The notes: generated by a model from the sequence alone, not told the origin. DNA of 64,000 bases from PALSA-1003 sp963791945 (GCA_963791945.1 CAWBUD010000002.1:1364001-1428000), one strand, 5' to 3'; positions 18,024-26,359 are shown, numbered from the stretch's first letter. Numbers and translations are program-made.

Positions 18024-18041
18024 GGCCGAATCGATTCGGCC
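18024..18041. promoter_or_regulatory. 18-bp perfect palindrome upstream of the DUF882 gene
   Basis: GGCCGAATCGATTCGGCC is fully self-complementary and starts eight bases upstream of the DUF882 start. It could be an operator or an RNA hairpin covering the leader. No known regulator consensus is recognised. Confidence 0.4.
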
Positions 18042-18131
18042 TAACCGGATCCAAAACCGTCGGCGATTGTAGGCGGTCCCGCTCCATGCGGCAACCCTGG
18101 AAGCACAAAAAAAGCGCGGGATTTCGCGTTA

Positions 18132-18278
18132 CACCCCGGCGCCACTACTTGAAACGCCGGGGTGCACACGCTCCCGCGTCACTCCACCTCCATGGAACCG
18201 TTGGCCGCCCCGGAGGGCGGCCTGTCGTGCGCGCTACAGCGCACGTCATCGCGCCGCGCGATGCGGCGCCCAGAAACT
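18132..18278 (-). terminator. Cluster of GC-rich hairpins downstream of hsp20
   Basis: Four stem-loops follow the hsp20 stop on the minus strand: GCGCCGC/GCGGCGC, GTGCGC/GCGCAC, GGCCGCC/GGCGGCC, and a 10-bp stem CACCCCGGCG/CGCCGGGGTG at 18132-18164 with a 13-base loop. None has a clear U tract, so they may protect or end the transcript without being a standard intrinsic terminator. Confidence 0.4.
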
Positions 18279-18722
18279 CTAGTTGACCGTCACCTCTTTG
18301 ATAGCCGCCCCGCCTTTCTTCGGAAGCATGAGCGTCAGTACGCCGTTCGCATACTTCGCGTCGGCCTTGGTTTCGTCGACATCATGGCCCAACGTAAAAG
18401 CACGCGCGACGCGCCCGAAATAGCGCTCGCTCCGAATGACTGTTTCGCCCTTCTTTTCTTCGGTCTCCTTCTTCAGCTCGGCGCTGATCGAGACTTCGTT
18501 GCCGTCGATCGCGACATGAATGTCTTCTTTGCGCATGCCGGGAATTTCGGCCTTGACGTAGAACGCATTGTTGTCTTCGGTCAGGTCCATTTTCATTTCG
18601 GGCTCGGCCGGCAATGCGCGGTACGTCGACAGGCGCGGCATGCGGAACATCTCATCGAAACCGCGAAGCGGATCGAAGCGGACAAGATCGCCGAACGGAT
18701 CGAAACGAGTAAGGTTCGTCAT
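18279..18722 (-). CDS. Small heat shock protein, Hsp20/alpha-crystallin family
   Basis: The 147-residue chaperone has an N-terminal arm (MTNLTRFDPFGDLVRFDPLR), an alpha-crystallin domain (MKMDLTEDNNAFYVKAEIPG through YANGVLTLMLPKK) and a short tail. It binds unfolding proteins without ATP and keeps them soluble. ATG 18722 is chosen because GGAGA sits seven bases upstream. An FNR-like box and a TATATT -10 lie upstream, matching the induction of Hsp20 genes in low-oxygen loci. Confidence 0.93.
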   Translation of the reverse strand: MTNLTRFDPFGDLVRFDPLRGFDEMFRMPRLSTYRALPAEPEMKMDLTEDNNAFYVKAEIPGMRKEDIHVAIDGNEVSISAELKKETEEKKGETVIRSERYFGRVARAFTLGHDVDETKADAKYANGVLTLMLPKKGGAAIKEVTVN

Positions 18723-18881
18723 GATTTTCTCCATCGCAGGAAACATCCCACTCGATCGCTCGAACCACGCGAGCGTCGGTCCCGCATTGCGACGCCCACG
18801 GCGCGCACGGACGCGAGAGCGAAAACGGGGGGGTTCCGCGCCCCGATCCCGCCGCAACCGAGAGCGTCACAACTTATTATC

Positions 18882-18922
18882 AATATAGGTCCGAAAGGGG
18901 GGTTTACGTTGATCCAGGTCAA
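18882..18922 (-). promoter_or_regulatory. FNR-like box and -10 of hsp20
   Basis: On the minus strand TTGACCTGGATCAA (18922-18909) matches 9 of 10 FNR/ANR positions. TATATT (18887-18882) lies within one base of the ideal -10 position. The leader would be about 150 bases long, long enough for an RNA thermometer. Confidence 0.55.
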
Positions 18923-18995
18923 TCCTTGACCGGCCAGCTTCTGAACCCGGGACGACGCATGACCCTCGGGGTCGGGGCTTCGCGCTCACGCCGGG

Positions 18996-20339
18996 CTACT
19001 TCCTTAAAACCGTCTTCTCGTAGAGGTCGCCGAGCACGCCCCTGGGATCGTAACGGTCTTTCAGCGCGCGGTAGGCATCGCGGCTGTAGATCGACCAGAA
19101 CTCTGCCGCAGTGAAGTACGAATCCGAATACAGCGATTTGATCCCGCCGAGCGCGTCGACCTTGCGCTCGATCTTGCGATTGTAGTAACCCGGCGGGTGC
19201 TGCGCGGCATCGCGCACCACATCCCAGAAGCCGAAATTGACGTACAGGGCGTCGGCTTTCAGCGGATACAGGGCGAAGCGCTCGCTCGCGGGCGGCGCAC
19301 GGATCGGACAGATCCACACCGGCAGGATCCCGATCTCGGCCTGGAAGAATTCCAGGAACTCGGCGGCGCGCTCGAGCGGAATGTCGACGTCCTGGATCAC
19401 CGACTCCGGATGCACGCCGCGGAAGCGGCTCCACGCGCGCGTCAATCCGTGCCGGCTGTTCCAGCGCATGATCTTCTGGTAGGTGATCGAGTTCAGTCGC
19501 TCGCGGCCGTAGAGCCGGCGCAGGATCGGGTTCTGCGCGCCGACGTTCTTCGAGCACCAGAACCAGTCGGTATCCCAGCGCCACAGATAATCGTGGACGG
19601 TGAGGAAGTCGCTCGCGCGATCGCGGATCGAGCGATAGTAGATTTGCTCGAAGGTGTAGTCGCTCGTGTACGGTGCGGTCTCGACGAACGTTCCGCGCGT
19701 CAGATACAGCTCGCCGGGCGCGAACACCACGCCGTCGAGGAAATCGGTGTCCTTCTGGGCGGCAAACTGTGCCACGTCGGCGAAGCATGCCGCGGGATCG
19801 CGGTAGCGGTGGTGCTCCATCTGTACGTAGGGCTTTACGGGGCGCGTCCGCTGCGTGACCTTGAGCGCGTAGCCGAGCGTGCCGTAGGCGTTGGGAAAGC
19901 CGTAGAAGAGGTCGCGATGCTCGTTGTCGCGCGTGCACACAACGACGCGGCCGTCGCCGGTCAGCACGTCGAACGCGGCGACCGTGTCGTGCACCAGGCC
20001 GTAGCGGAACGAAGTGGCTTCGATGCCGACGCCGGCGAGCGCGCCGCCCAGCGTGATCGATTTCAGTTGCGGCACGACCTGCGGCATCGTCCCGCGGGCG
20101 AGTGTCGCGTCGGCGAGATCGACGAAGGCGGTCATCCCTTCCGCCTCCACCGTGCCGGCTGCGGGATCGACCGCGAGCACGCGATCGAAGTGCCTCAGGT
20201 TGATGCGCGGCGCGGGTCGCGTCGCGCGATCGCGGAAGAGGTTGGACGTGGACTTGGCGAGGCCGACGCGCGCCATGCCCGCCGCGCTGCTCGCCAGCTC
20301 GGCTTCGAGCGCGGCCACTTTTTCAGCGTAGGTGGCCAA
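18996..20339 (-). CDS. FAD-binding oxidoreductase, DHCR24/BfaA(TmsA)-like
   Basis: The 447-residue flavoprotein has a p-cresol methylhydroxylase-type FAD domain (LKSITLGGALAGVGIEATSF, HDTVAAFDVLTGDGRVVV) and a C-terminal region ending DRYDPRGVLGDLYEKTVLRK, as in sterol reductase DHCR24 relatives. It lies 88 bases downstream of a cyclopropane-synthase-like methyltransferase on the same strand. In actinobacteria such a pair (BfaB/BfaA, also called TmsB/TmsA) methylates oleate at C10 and then reduces the 10-methylene group to a methyl. That role is inferred from family and pairing. A generic FAD oxidase is the alternative. Confidence 0.7.
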   Translation of the reverse strand: MATYAEKVAALEAELASSAAGMARVGLAKSTSNLFRDRATRPAPRINLRHFDRVLAVDPAAGTVEAEGMTAFVDLADATLARGTMPQVVPQLKSITLGGALAGVGIEATSFRYGLVHDTVAAFDVLTGDGRVVVCTRDNEHRDLFYGFPNAYGTLGYALKVTQRTRPVKPYVQMEHHRYRDPAACFADVAQFAAQKDTDFLDGVVFAPGELYLTRGTFVETAPYTSDYTFEQIYYRSIRDRASDFLTVHDYLWRWDTDWFWCSKNVGAQNPILRRLYGRERLNSITYQKIMRWNSRHGLTRAWSRFRGVHPESVIQDVDIPLERAAEFLEFFQAEIGILPVWICPIRAPPASERFALYPLKADALYVNFGFWDVVRDAAQHPPGYYNRKIERKVDALGGIKSLYSDSYFTAAEFWSIYSRDAYRALKDRYDPRGVLGDLYEKTVLRK

Positions 20340-20347
20340 AGCGGGAG

Positions 20348-20425
20348 GTCATCCCGGCGAGGGCCGGGATCCAAGTTGCTGCGAGATCGTCACGACGGTC
20401 GAACTTGGGCCGCCGCCGGGGCGAC
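20348..20425. repeat. Paired extragenic palindromic repeat, copy 2
   Basis: GTCATCCCGGCGAGGGCCGG...CCAAGTT is followed by the inverted unit GAACTTGGGCC...CCGGGGCGAC. It is the same element as at 17361 in opposite orientation, and it fills the gap between the flavoprotein and methyltransferase genes. Confidence 0.75.
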
Positions 20426-20427
20426 AC

Positions 20428-21795
20428 CTATGACCGCGCCCCATCCTGGCGATACAGGAACGCCCGGCTCATCGGATAGCCGCCGGCGGGGACGTTGCCC
20501 TTCGACACCGTCACCTGGAACAGATGCGTGCGGCTCGCCTTCGAGCGGAACATCTCGGCGCACGACCACAGGTACGTCCGCCACGTGCGCCGGAAGCGCT
20601 CGTCGAAGCGCTTCGGGTCGATCGCGTGGATCTTCTCCCAGTTCTCGTCGAAGCGCGACGCCCACGCATCGAGCGTGAGCGCGTAGTGGCGGCGCAGGTT
20701 CTCGACGTCGAGCACTTCGAGGCCGCTGCGCTCCATCCAGTCGATCGCGAGCGAAAGGCTCGGGATCCACCCGCCCGGGAAGATGTGCTTGCGGATGTAG
20801 AACTCGGTCGCGAAGTCGCCGACGTGACCGATGAAGTGGATCACGCCGAGGCCCCCGGGCTTGAGCGCGGCTGCGTGCGTGCGCACGACGTCGGCCAGCG
20901 CGTCCGGCCCCGCATGCTCGAGCGTGCCGATCGAGAGCAGCTTGTCGTACTGGCCGGGGATCTCGCGCATGTCGCAGTCCACGACCTTGAGCTTGTCGGC
21001 GAGCCCGCGTCGCGCGATCTCCGCGCGCGTCTCCTCGACCTGCTCGGTGGTCGCGTTGACGCCGGTGCCGAGCGCGCCGAAGCGCTCGTACGCGTGGAAC
21101 ATGAGCCCGCCCCACCCCGAGCCGACGTCGACGAAGGTCTCGCCCGCCTTGAGCTCGACCTTGCGGCAGACGTGGTCCATCTTGTTGACCTGCGCCTCCT
21201 CGAGCGTCTTCGTGCCCTCCTTCCAGTAGGCGCAGGTGTACATCATGCCGACGCGATCGAGCCAGAGCTTGTAGAACGCTTCGCCCAGAGCGTAATGGAA
21301 GCGCGCGTTCGCCTTGGCCTGGGCGATCGACTTGTTCGAGAACCGCATCTCGTGCCAGCGGTTGCGCAAAGCGACCAGCTTGTTGGGGTTGCGATCGAAG
21401 CCGGCATCCATCCCCGCGCGTATGCCCAGCGCGAGATTGCCGTCGACGTCGACGCTGCCGTCGAAATACGATTCGAGCAAACCCACATGGCCGAACGCGA
21501 GCACGCGCAGCTCCGCCGCGATGCTCTTGAAGCGCATGGTGAACGCGGGCGCCGCGCGCAGCCGGTCCGCGTTGGTATACGTCGAGCCGTTGGCGAACAC
21601 CGCGCGGAACGGGACATTCGTCGCGGCGCCGATCGCCGCGAGACGCCTGCCGAGGGCGCCGCCGGGCGTCCTCTCGGCGTGCTCTCCCGGACTCGCCTGC
21701 GAGGTGTCGATGAGGCCGCCCATGTGCGCCGGAGTCTTCTCCTGTCCGTGAGCGGAGGAGGACGGCGAGAGCTTGTCGTGGTCGGTCGCTGCCAT
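20428..21795 (-). CDS. Cyclopropane-fatty-acyl-phospholipid synthase family methyltransferase
   Basis: The 455-residue protein has an N-terminal lipid-binding region (about 1-170) and a SAM-dependent Rossmann domain. The SAM motif is FVDVGSGWGGLMFHAYERFG, followed by LKVVDCDMREIPGQYDKLLS and SIGTLEHAGPDAL. The C-terminus (SCAEMFRSKASRTHLFQVT) matches the family. It transfers a methylene or methyl group from SAM to unsaturated membrane lipids. The downstream flavoprotein suggests 10-methyl branched products rather than a cyclopropane ring. The gene is transcribed away from nrdA. Confidence 0.85.
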   Translation of the reverse strand: MAATDHDKLSPSSSAHGQEKTPAHMGGLIDTSQASPGEHAERTPGGALGRRLAAIGAATNVPFRAVFANGSTYTNADRLRAAPAFTMRFKSIAAELRVLAFGHVGLLESYFDGSVDVDGNLALGIRAGMDAGFDRNPNKLVALRNRWHEMRFSNKSIAQAKANARFHYALGEAFYKLWLDRVGMMYTCAYWKEGTKTLEEAQVNKMDHVCRKVELKAGETFVDVGSGWGGLMFHAYERFGALGTGVNATTEQVEETRAEIARRGLADKLKVVDCDMREIPGQYDKLLSIGTLEHAGPDALADVVRTHAAALKPGGLGVIHFIGHVGDFATEFYIRKHIFPGGWIPSLSLAIDWMERSGLEVLDVENLRRHYALTLDAWASRFDENWEKIHAIDPKRFDERFRRTWRTYLWSCAEMFRSKASRTHLFQVTVSKGNVPAGGYPMSRAFLYRQDGARS

Positions 21796-22155
21796 GGTTG
21801 TTTGTCTTGCTCGTTGGCGACGTGGTTCCTGCCGTGCAGCCCACGAGAGGGCGGCACGCGGCGTCTAGTGTACCCCGGAGTGCGGCTCCGGGCATCGCCC
21901 TTCGCGCCCGGCCAGGGCTACAGTCCTTCGCGCTCGCCCGGGGTACTCCGGGATCGCAGGTGTATGTCATAGCCGAGCGCCGCACAAGAATGCATCAACG
22001 CGCGCCAATCGCGCCCGCGCGTCGCATGAATCGTTCCAACGGTGGACAACACGGTGGATTTCCGGTGGAACGAAGGTGCAGATTTATTGCGCAGTGCGAT
22101 AGCGCAATGATTTTTCGTTGCTTTTGGCGCTCCGCTTTTGTGTACTAAAAAGCGC
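21796..22155. other. Gene-free stretch upstream of the methyltransferase
   Basis: No convincing gene is present. Around 21869-21955 there are short inverted CCCCGGAGT/ACTCCGGGG-type sequences resembling those at 26110-26170. From about 22085 the DNA becomes AT-rich, leading into the nrdA promoter. Confidence 0.5.
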
Positions 22156-22221
22156 TTGCGTATTTCCGACCAAACTACTATTCTTAGTTTTGATTCAGCA
22201 CTTGAACACAAGATATAGTAG
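22156..22221 (+). promoter_or_regulatory. nrdA promoter with two NrdR-box candidates
   Basis: TTGCGT (22156-22161), a 17-base spacer and TATTCT (22179-22184) form a plausible promoter. ACACAAGATATAGTAG at 22206-22221 agrees with the NrdR consensus (acaCwAtATaTwGtgt) at 13 of 16 positions. A weaker copy at 22175-22190 agrees at about 10 of 16 and starts 31 bases earlier, the three-turn spacing usual for NrdR. The first box covers the -10. Confidence 0.6.
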
Positions 22222-22399
22222 GTTTTGATTCCTAAGGAAATTCCGGAAGGCGCCCTAGAGCGCCCCAGGTAAGCCTCGCGTCGAAAGGGGCATCCGAGAC
22301 CGGAAAAAGCTTTGACGCTCGTTCGCAGGGAAGGGGCTCTCCGGGAGCGCAGCGGCAGTCAAGCACCAAGAACGACAAGATTTCACGAGGAGTTCACAT

Positions 22400-25300
22400 A
22401 TGCAAGTCGCCGGTCCTGCCGCTTCTACGCCCTCGAAGACCCCACAGAATCCCACGGCAGGTGAGACCGCCGCGCCAATGGCGGCGAATACCGATCCCCG
22501 ACTGGCGCAATACAAGGTCATACGGCGCAACGGCGCCGTCGTGGGCTTCGAGCCCTCGAAAATCGCGATCGCGCTGACCAAGGCGTTCCTCGCCGTCAAC
22601 GGCGGGCAGAGCGCGGCTTCCGCGCGCGTGCGGGAGTTGACCGCGCATCTCACCGACGTGGTCGTCGGCGCGCTGATGCGCCGCAAGCCGGAGGGCGGCG
22701 CGATCCACATCGAGGAGATCCAGGACCAGGTCGAGCTCGCGCTGATGCGCGGCGGCGAGCACGAGGTCGCGCGCGCGTACGTGCTCTATCGCGAGAAGCG
22801 GGCGCAGGAGCGGGCGCTGGAAAAGCAGAAAGGCGCGAAGGGCGACACGCCGCCCGCCGCGATCAGCGTCGTCGATCAGGGTGTGGCGAAGCCGCTCGAT
22901 CTCGGCCGGCTCAAGGGACTGGTGCAGGCCTCGTGCGAAGGACTCCCCGACGTCGAGGCCGAGCGCATTCTCAAGGCGACGCTCAAGGACCTGTACGACG
23001 GCGTGCCGATGGAGGAGGTGCGCAAGTGCGTGATCCTCGCGGCGCGCACGCTCATCGAGAAGGATCCCGCGTACAGCTTCGTCACCGCGCGGCTTCTTCT
23101 CGACTCGATCCGCTACGAGGCGATGGGCGAGGAAGCCTCCCAGGCGGACATGGCCACGAAGTACGCCGAATACTTTCCGCGCTTCGTCAAGCACGGGATC
23201 AAGATCGGGCTCTTGAACGAGGCGCTCGCGCAGTACGACCTGGCGACGCTCGGCAAGGCGCTGGTTCCCCAGCGCGATCTGCAGTTCGGCTATCTCGGCC
23301 TGCAGACGCTCTACGACCGCTATTTTCTGGTCGATCAGTACGCTCAGTTCGGTGGGAATGGACGGCGCTTCGAGCTGCCGCAGTGCTTCTTCATGCGCGT
23401 GGCGATGGGCCTCGCGCTGAACGAGGTCGAGCGCGAGGCGCGCGCGATCGAGTTCTACAACGTGCTCTCGACGTTCGATTTCATGAGTTCGACGCCGACG
23501 CTTTTCAACTCGGGGACGCATCGCTCGCAGCTCTCGTCGTGCTACCTCACCACGGTCGCCGACGATCTCGACGGCATCTACGAGGCCATCAAGGAGAACG
23601 CGCTCCTTTCCAAGTTCGCCGGCGGGCTCGGCAACGACTGGACCAACGTGCGCGCGCTCGGCTCGCACATCAAGGGGACCAACGGCAAGAGTCAGGGCGT
23701 GGTGCCGTTCCTCAAGGTGGTGAACGACACGGCGGTAGCAGTGAACCAAGGCGGAAAACGTAAGGGGGCGGTCTGCTCGTATCTCGAGACCTGGCATCTC
23801 GACATCGAGGAGTTCCTCGAGCTCCGCAAGAACACCGGCGACGACCGGCGGCGCACGCACGACATGAACACGGCCAACTGGATCCCGGACCTGTTCATGA
23901 AGCGGGTGATGGAAGGCGGCGACTGGACGCTCTTCTCGCCGTCCGACGTGCCTGATCTGCACGACAAGTGGGGCCGCAAGTTCGAGGAAGCGTACACGCG
24001 CTACGAGGAGAAGGTGGCGCGCGGCGAATTGAAGCTCTACAAACGGCTTCCCGCGATGCAGCTCTGGCGGAAGATGCTGTCGATGCTCTTCGAGACCGGG
24101 CATCCGTGGATCACGTTCAAGGACGCGTGCAACGTGCGCTCGCCGCAGTCGCACGTCGGCACCGTGCACAGCTCCAACCTCTGCACCGAGATCACGCTCA
24201 ACACCAGCGACACCGAGATCGCCGTGTGCAACCTGGGATCGGTGAATCTCGCCGCCCACATGCACGAAGTCGAGGGCACGCCGGGCAAATGGGAACTCGA
24301 CCACGCGAAGCTCGAGACGACGATCCGCACGGCGATGCGGATGCTCGACAACGTGATCGACATCAACTACTACGCGGTGCAGAAGGCGCGCAATTCCAAC
24401 CTGAAGCACCGCCCGGTGGGCCTCGGGATCATGGGCTTTCAGGACTGCCTGCACAAGCTGGGCATGCCGTACGCGAGCGAGGAGGCGATGATCTTCGCCG
24501 ACCGCTCGATGGAAGCCGTCTGCTATTACGCGTACCTCGCCTCGACCGAGATGGCCGAGGAGCGCGGACGCTACTCGAGCTACAAGGGAAGTCTGTGGGA
24601 TCGGGGGATCATGCCGCAGGACTCGCTCAAGCTCCTGACCGAGGAGCGCGGCGGGTATGTCGAGATCGACGACTCGGCGGCGATGGACTGGGACGCGCTG
24701 CGTTCCCGAATCAAGAAGCATGGCATGCGCAATTCCAACTGCATCGCCATCGCGCCGACAGCAACCATCTCCAACATCGTCGGCGTCGGCGCGTCGATCG
24801 AGCCCGAGTATCAGAACATTTACGTCAAGTCGAACCTCTCGGGCGAGTTTACGGTGGTGAACGAGCACCTGGTCGCGGAGCTCAAGAAGCAGAACCTCTG
24901 GGACGAGGTGATGGTCGCCGATCTCAAGTACTTCGACGGCTCGCTCGCCCGGATCGACCGCGTGCCGGCGCCGTTGAGGCAGCTCTACGCCACCGCGTTC
25001 GAAGTCGACGCCAAGTGGATCGTGGAAGCGGGCGCGCGGCGGCAGAAGTGGATCGACCAGGCGCAGAGCCTCAACATCTACATGGCGGGCGCCTCGGGCA
25101 AGAAGCTGGACGAGACGTACAAGCTCGCCTGGGTGCGCGGATTGAAGACCACCTACTACCTGCGCACGCTGGCGGCGACGTCGGCCGAGAAGTCGACCGG
25201 CCAGGGCGGCGAATTGAATGCGGTGTCGGCGTCGGGGGGCGTCGGGAGCATGGCAGGTGCGGGAGCGATGGCCGGCGCGGGCGGCATGACCTCGGGGCAG

Positions 25301-25417
25301 GCATCGAGCCTGGCGTCGAGCATCAAGGCGTCCGCGCCCAAGTCGTACGCGGTGCAGGAGCCGGAGGCCCCGAAGTTCTGCTCGATCGACAACCCGGACT
25401 GTGAGTCCTGCCAGTAG
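22400..25417 (+). CDS. nrdA: Ribonucleoside-diphosphate reductase, class Ia alpha subunit
   Basis: The 1005-residue catalytic subunit reduces ribonucleoside diphosphates to deoxy forms. It has an N-terminal ATP-cone (YKVIRRNGAVVGFEPSKIAI), active-site motifs SSCYLTT and NLCTEI (Asn-Cys-Glu), a Tyr pair in KTTYYLRT and a C-terminal thiol pair in DCESCQ. The start is supported by GAGGAG ten bases upstream. A Gly/Ala/Met-rich linker (GSMAGAGAMAGAGG) precedes the tail, which delivers electrons from thioredoxin or glutaredoxin. nrdB follows after two small genes. NrdR repression is likely. Confidence 0.97.
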   Translation: MQVAGPAASTPSKTPQNPTAGETAAPMAANTDPRLAQYKVIRRNGAVVGFEPSKIAIALTKAFLAVNGGQSAASARVRELTAHLTDVVVGALMRRKPEGGAIHIEEIQDQVELALMRGGEHEVARAYVLYREKRAQERALEKQKGAKGDTPPAAISVVDQGVAKPLDLGRLKGLVQASCEGLPDVEAERILKATLKDLYDGVPMEEVRKCVILAARTLIEKDPAYSFVTARLLLDSIRYEAMGEEASQADMATKYAEYFPRFVKHGIKIGLLNEALAQYDLATLGKALVPQRDLQFGYLGLQTLYDRYFLVDQYAQFGGNGRRFELPQCFFMRVAMGLALNEVEREARAIEFYNVLSTFDFMSSTPTLFNSGTHRSQLSSCYLTTVADDLDGIYEAIKENALLSKFAGGLGNDWTNVRALGSHIKGTNGKSQGVVPFLKVVNDTAVAVNQGGKRKGAVCSYLETWHLDIEEFLELRKNTGDDRRRTHDMNTANWIPDLFMKRVMEGGDWTLFSPSDVPDLHDKWGRKFEEAYTRYEEKVARGELKLYKRLPAMQLWRKMLSMLFETGHPWITFKDACNVRSPQSHVGTVHSSNLCTEITLNTSDTEIAVCNLGSVNLAAHMHEVEGTPGKWELDHAKLETTIRTAMRMLDNVIDINYYAVQKARNSNLKHRPVGLGIMGFQDCLHKLGMPYASEEAMIFADRSMEAVCYYAYLASTEMAEERGRYSSYKGSLWDRGIMPQDSLKLLTEERGGYVEIDDSAAMDWDALRSRIKKHGMRNSNCIAIAPTATISNIVGVGASIEPEYQNIYVKSNLSGEFTVVNEHLVAELKKQNLWDEVMVADLKYFDGSLARIDRVPAPLRQLYATAFEVDAKWIVEAGARRQKWIDQAQSLNIYMAGASGKKLDETYKLAWVRGLKTTYYLRTLAATSAEKSTGQGGELNAVSASGGVGSMAGAGAMAGAGGMTSGQASSLASSIKASAPKSYAVQEPEAPKFCSIDNPDCESCQ

Positions 25418-25508
25418 GCAGGACGAACAGGACTGGTTACGGCGAAGGCTAACGTGAGCGAAGCGAACGTTAAGCGAACGAAAGTGAGCGGCCGGAGCCA
25501 CAACCCGC

Positions 25509-25532
25509 GCCGCGCCCTGGTTTGGGCGCGGC
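25509..25532. repeat. GC hairpin downstream of nrdA
   Basis: A 9-bp perfect stem (GCCGCGCCC / GGGCGCGGC) encloses a six-base loop TGGTTT. There is no T tract after it. It may be a processing or pausing signal between nrdA and the next gene. Confidence 0.45.
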
Positions 25533-25564
25533 GGATTCCGACGATCTTGATTCATGTCGGAATC

Positions 25565-25585
25565 GACTGCGAGTCGTGCCAGTGA
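25565..25585 (+). pseudogene. Detached copy of the NrdA redox tail (DCESCQ-stop)
   Basis: The last six codons of nrdA, DCESCQ plus a stop, reappear 168 bases downstream with three synonymous or stop-codon differences. No start or longer homology precedes it. It looks like a remnant of an older nrdA 3' end or of a duplication. Chance is possible but unlikely for six identical residues plus stop. Confidence 0.4.
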
Positions 25586-25590
25586 AGAGC

Positions 25591-25687
25591 CGTCGCCCCG
25601 GCGAAGGCCGGGGCCCAATTTGCGACGCAGAACCTTGGGTCCCGGCCGCAGCCTGCCCCGAGTGCGTGAGTCCGGGGCCGGGACGAC
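25591..25687. repeat. Paired extragenic palindromic repeat, copy 3
   Basis: CGTCGCCCCGGCGAAGGCCG...CCCAATT is followed by CCTTGGGTCCCGGCC...GGGGCCGGGACGAC. It has the same pair arrangement as at 17361 and 20348, with the second arm lengthened by about 20 bases. Confidence 0.7.
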
Positions 25688-25715
25688 AAGCTCCTGCCGC
25701 TGAGGAGATCGCACC

Positions 25716-26102
25716 ATGAACTTCATGGTCTATGACGGCTGGTCGTTCAGTTACCCGGAGCCGCTGCTTGCCTCGAAGCCGCCGCAGTTGCCCGTCGTCT
25801 TTGCGATCCAGATCATGAATCTGACCTGGAAGCCCCTGCCGTACGAGCCGATCTTTTTCGGCGAGAGCGAGAATCTGGCGCGCACGGGCCTGGTCTTTCA
25901 CCCGGCGTTCGGGCGCTGGTGCGAGCACCCCGCCGTCCGCGACGGTGAGCGCTTGTACTTTTCGTATCTCTGGCTGGCGCGCGGCGCGGAGTTTCGCGAG
26001 CACATCGAGCGGAGCCTGATCGCCCGCTATCGCCCGGTCTGCAATTTCCTGCCGCGCCCGTCGGCTCGGGCGCCATCGGTCGCAGCAGGCAGCCCGGGAT
26101 GA
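25716..26102 (+). CDS. Hypothetical protein between nrdA and nrdB
   Basis: The 128-residue soluble protein is rich in aromatic residues: MNFMVYDGWSFSYPEPLLAS, then VVFAIQIMNLTWKPLPYEPI and VFHPAFGRWCEHPAV. No family is recognised. GAGGAG ten bases upstream supports the start. It lies in the nrdA-nrdB interval in the same direction, so it may be co-expressed with ribonucleotide reductase. Nothing in the sequence indicates an enzymatic function or membrane segment. The C-terminal 15 residues look low in complexity. Confidence 0.6.
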   Translation: MNFMVYDGWSFSYPEPLLASKPPQLPVVFAIQIMNLTWKPLPYEPIFFGESENLARTGLVFHPAFGRWCEHPAVRDGERLYFSYLWLARGAEFREHIERSLIARYRPVCNFLPRPSARAPSVAAGSPG

Positions 26103-26359
26103 GCGAACGCGAATCCCGGGACATCGAAACATAGCAACCGTAGCCCGGGCTGAGCGCGAGCGATGCCCGGGACAAACGAAACAGGACAGAGCCACACGAA
26201 ACACGGAGATCACCGAGAACCCAACGAAACAACAACCGCCGGCGCGACCCAGACAGGAACTGGTTGGTTTTTCGATGCCGGCTACTAAGACGCAAGAGCG
26301 CGTCTATGGAGGGTAGTAGCAAGGGTATTCGAAACAACCAACCGGAGGGACCAGAGTAG

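Noticed and set aside
22394..25726. 1110-codon minus-strand frame opposite nrdA
   Set aside because: It is a shadow of nrdA, rich in Arg/His/Leu and without motifs.
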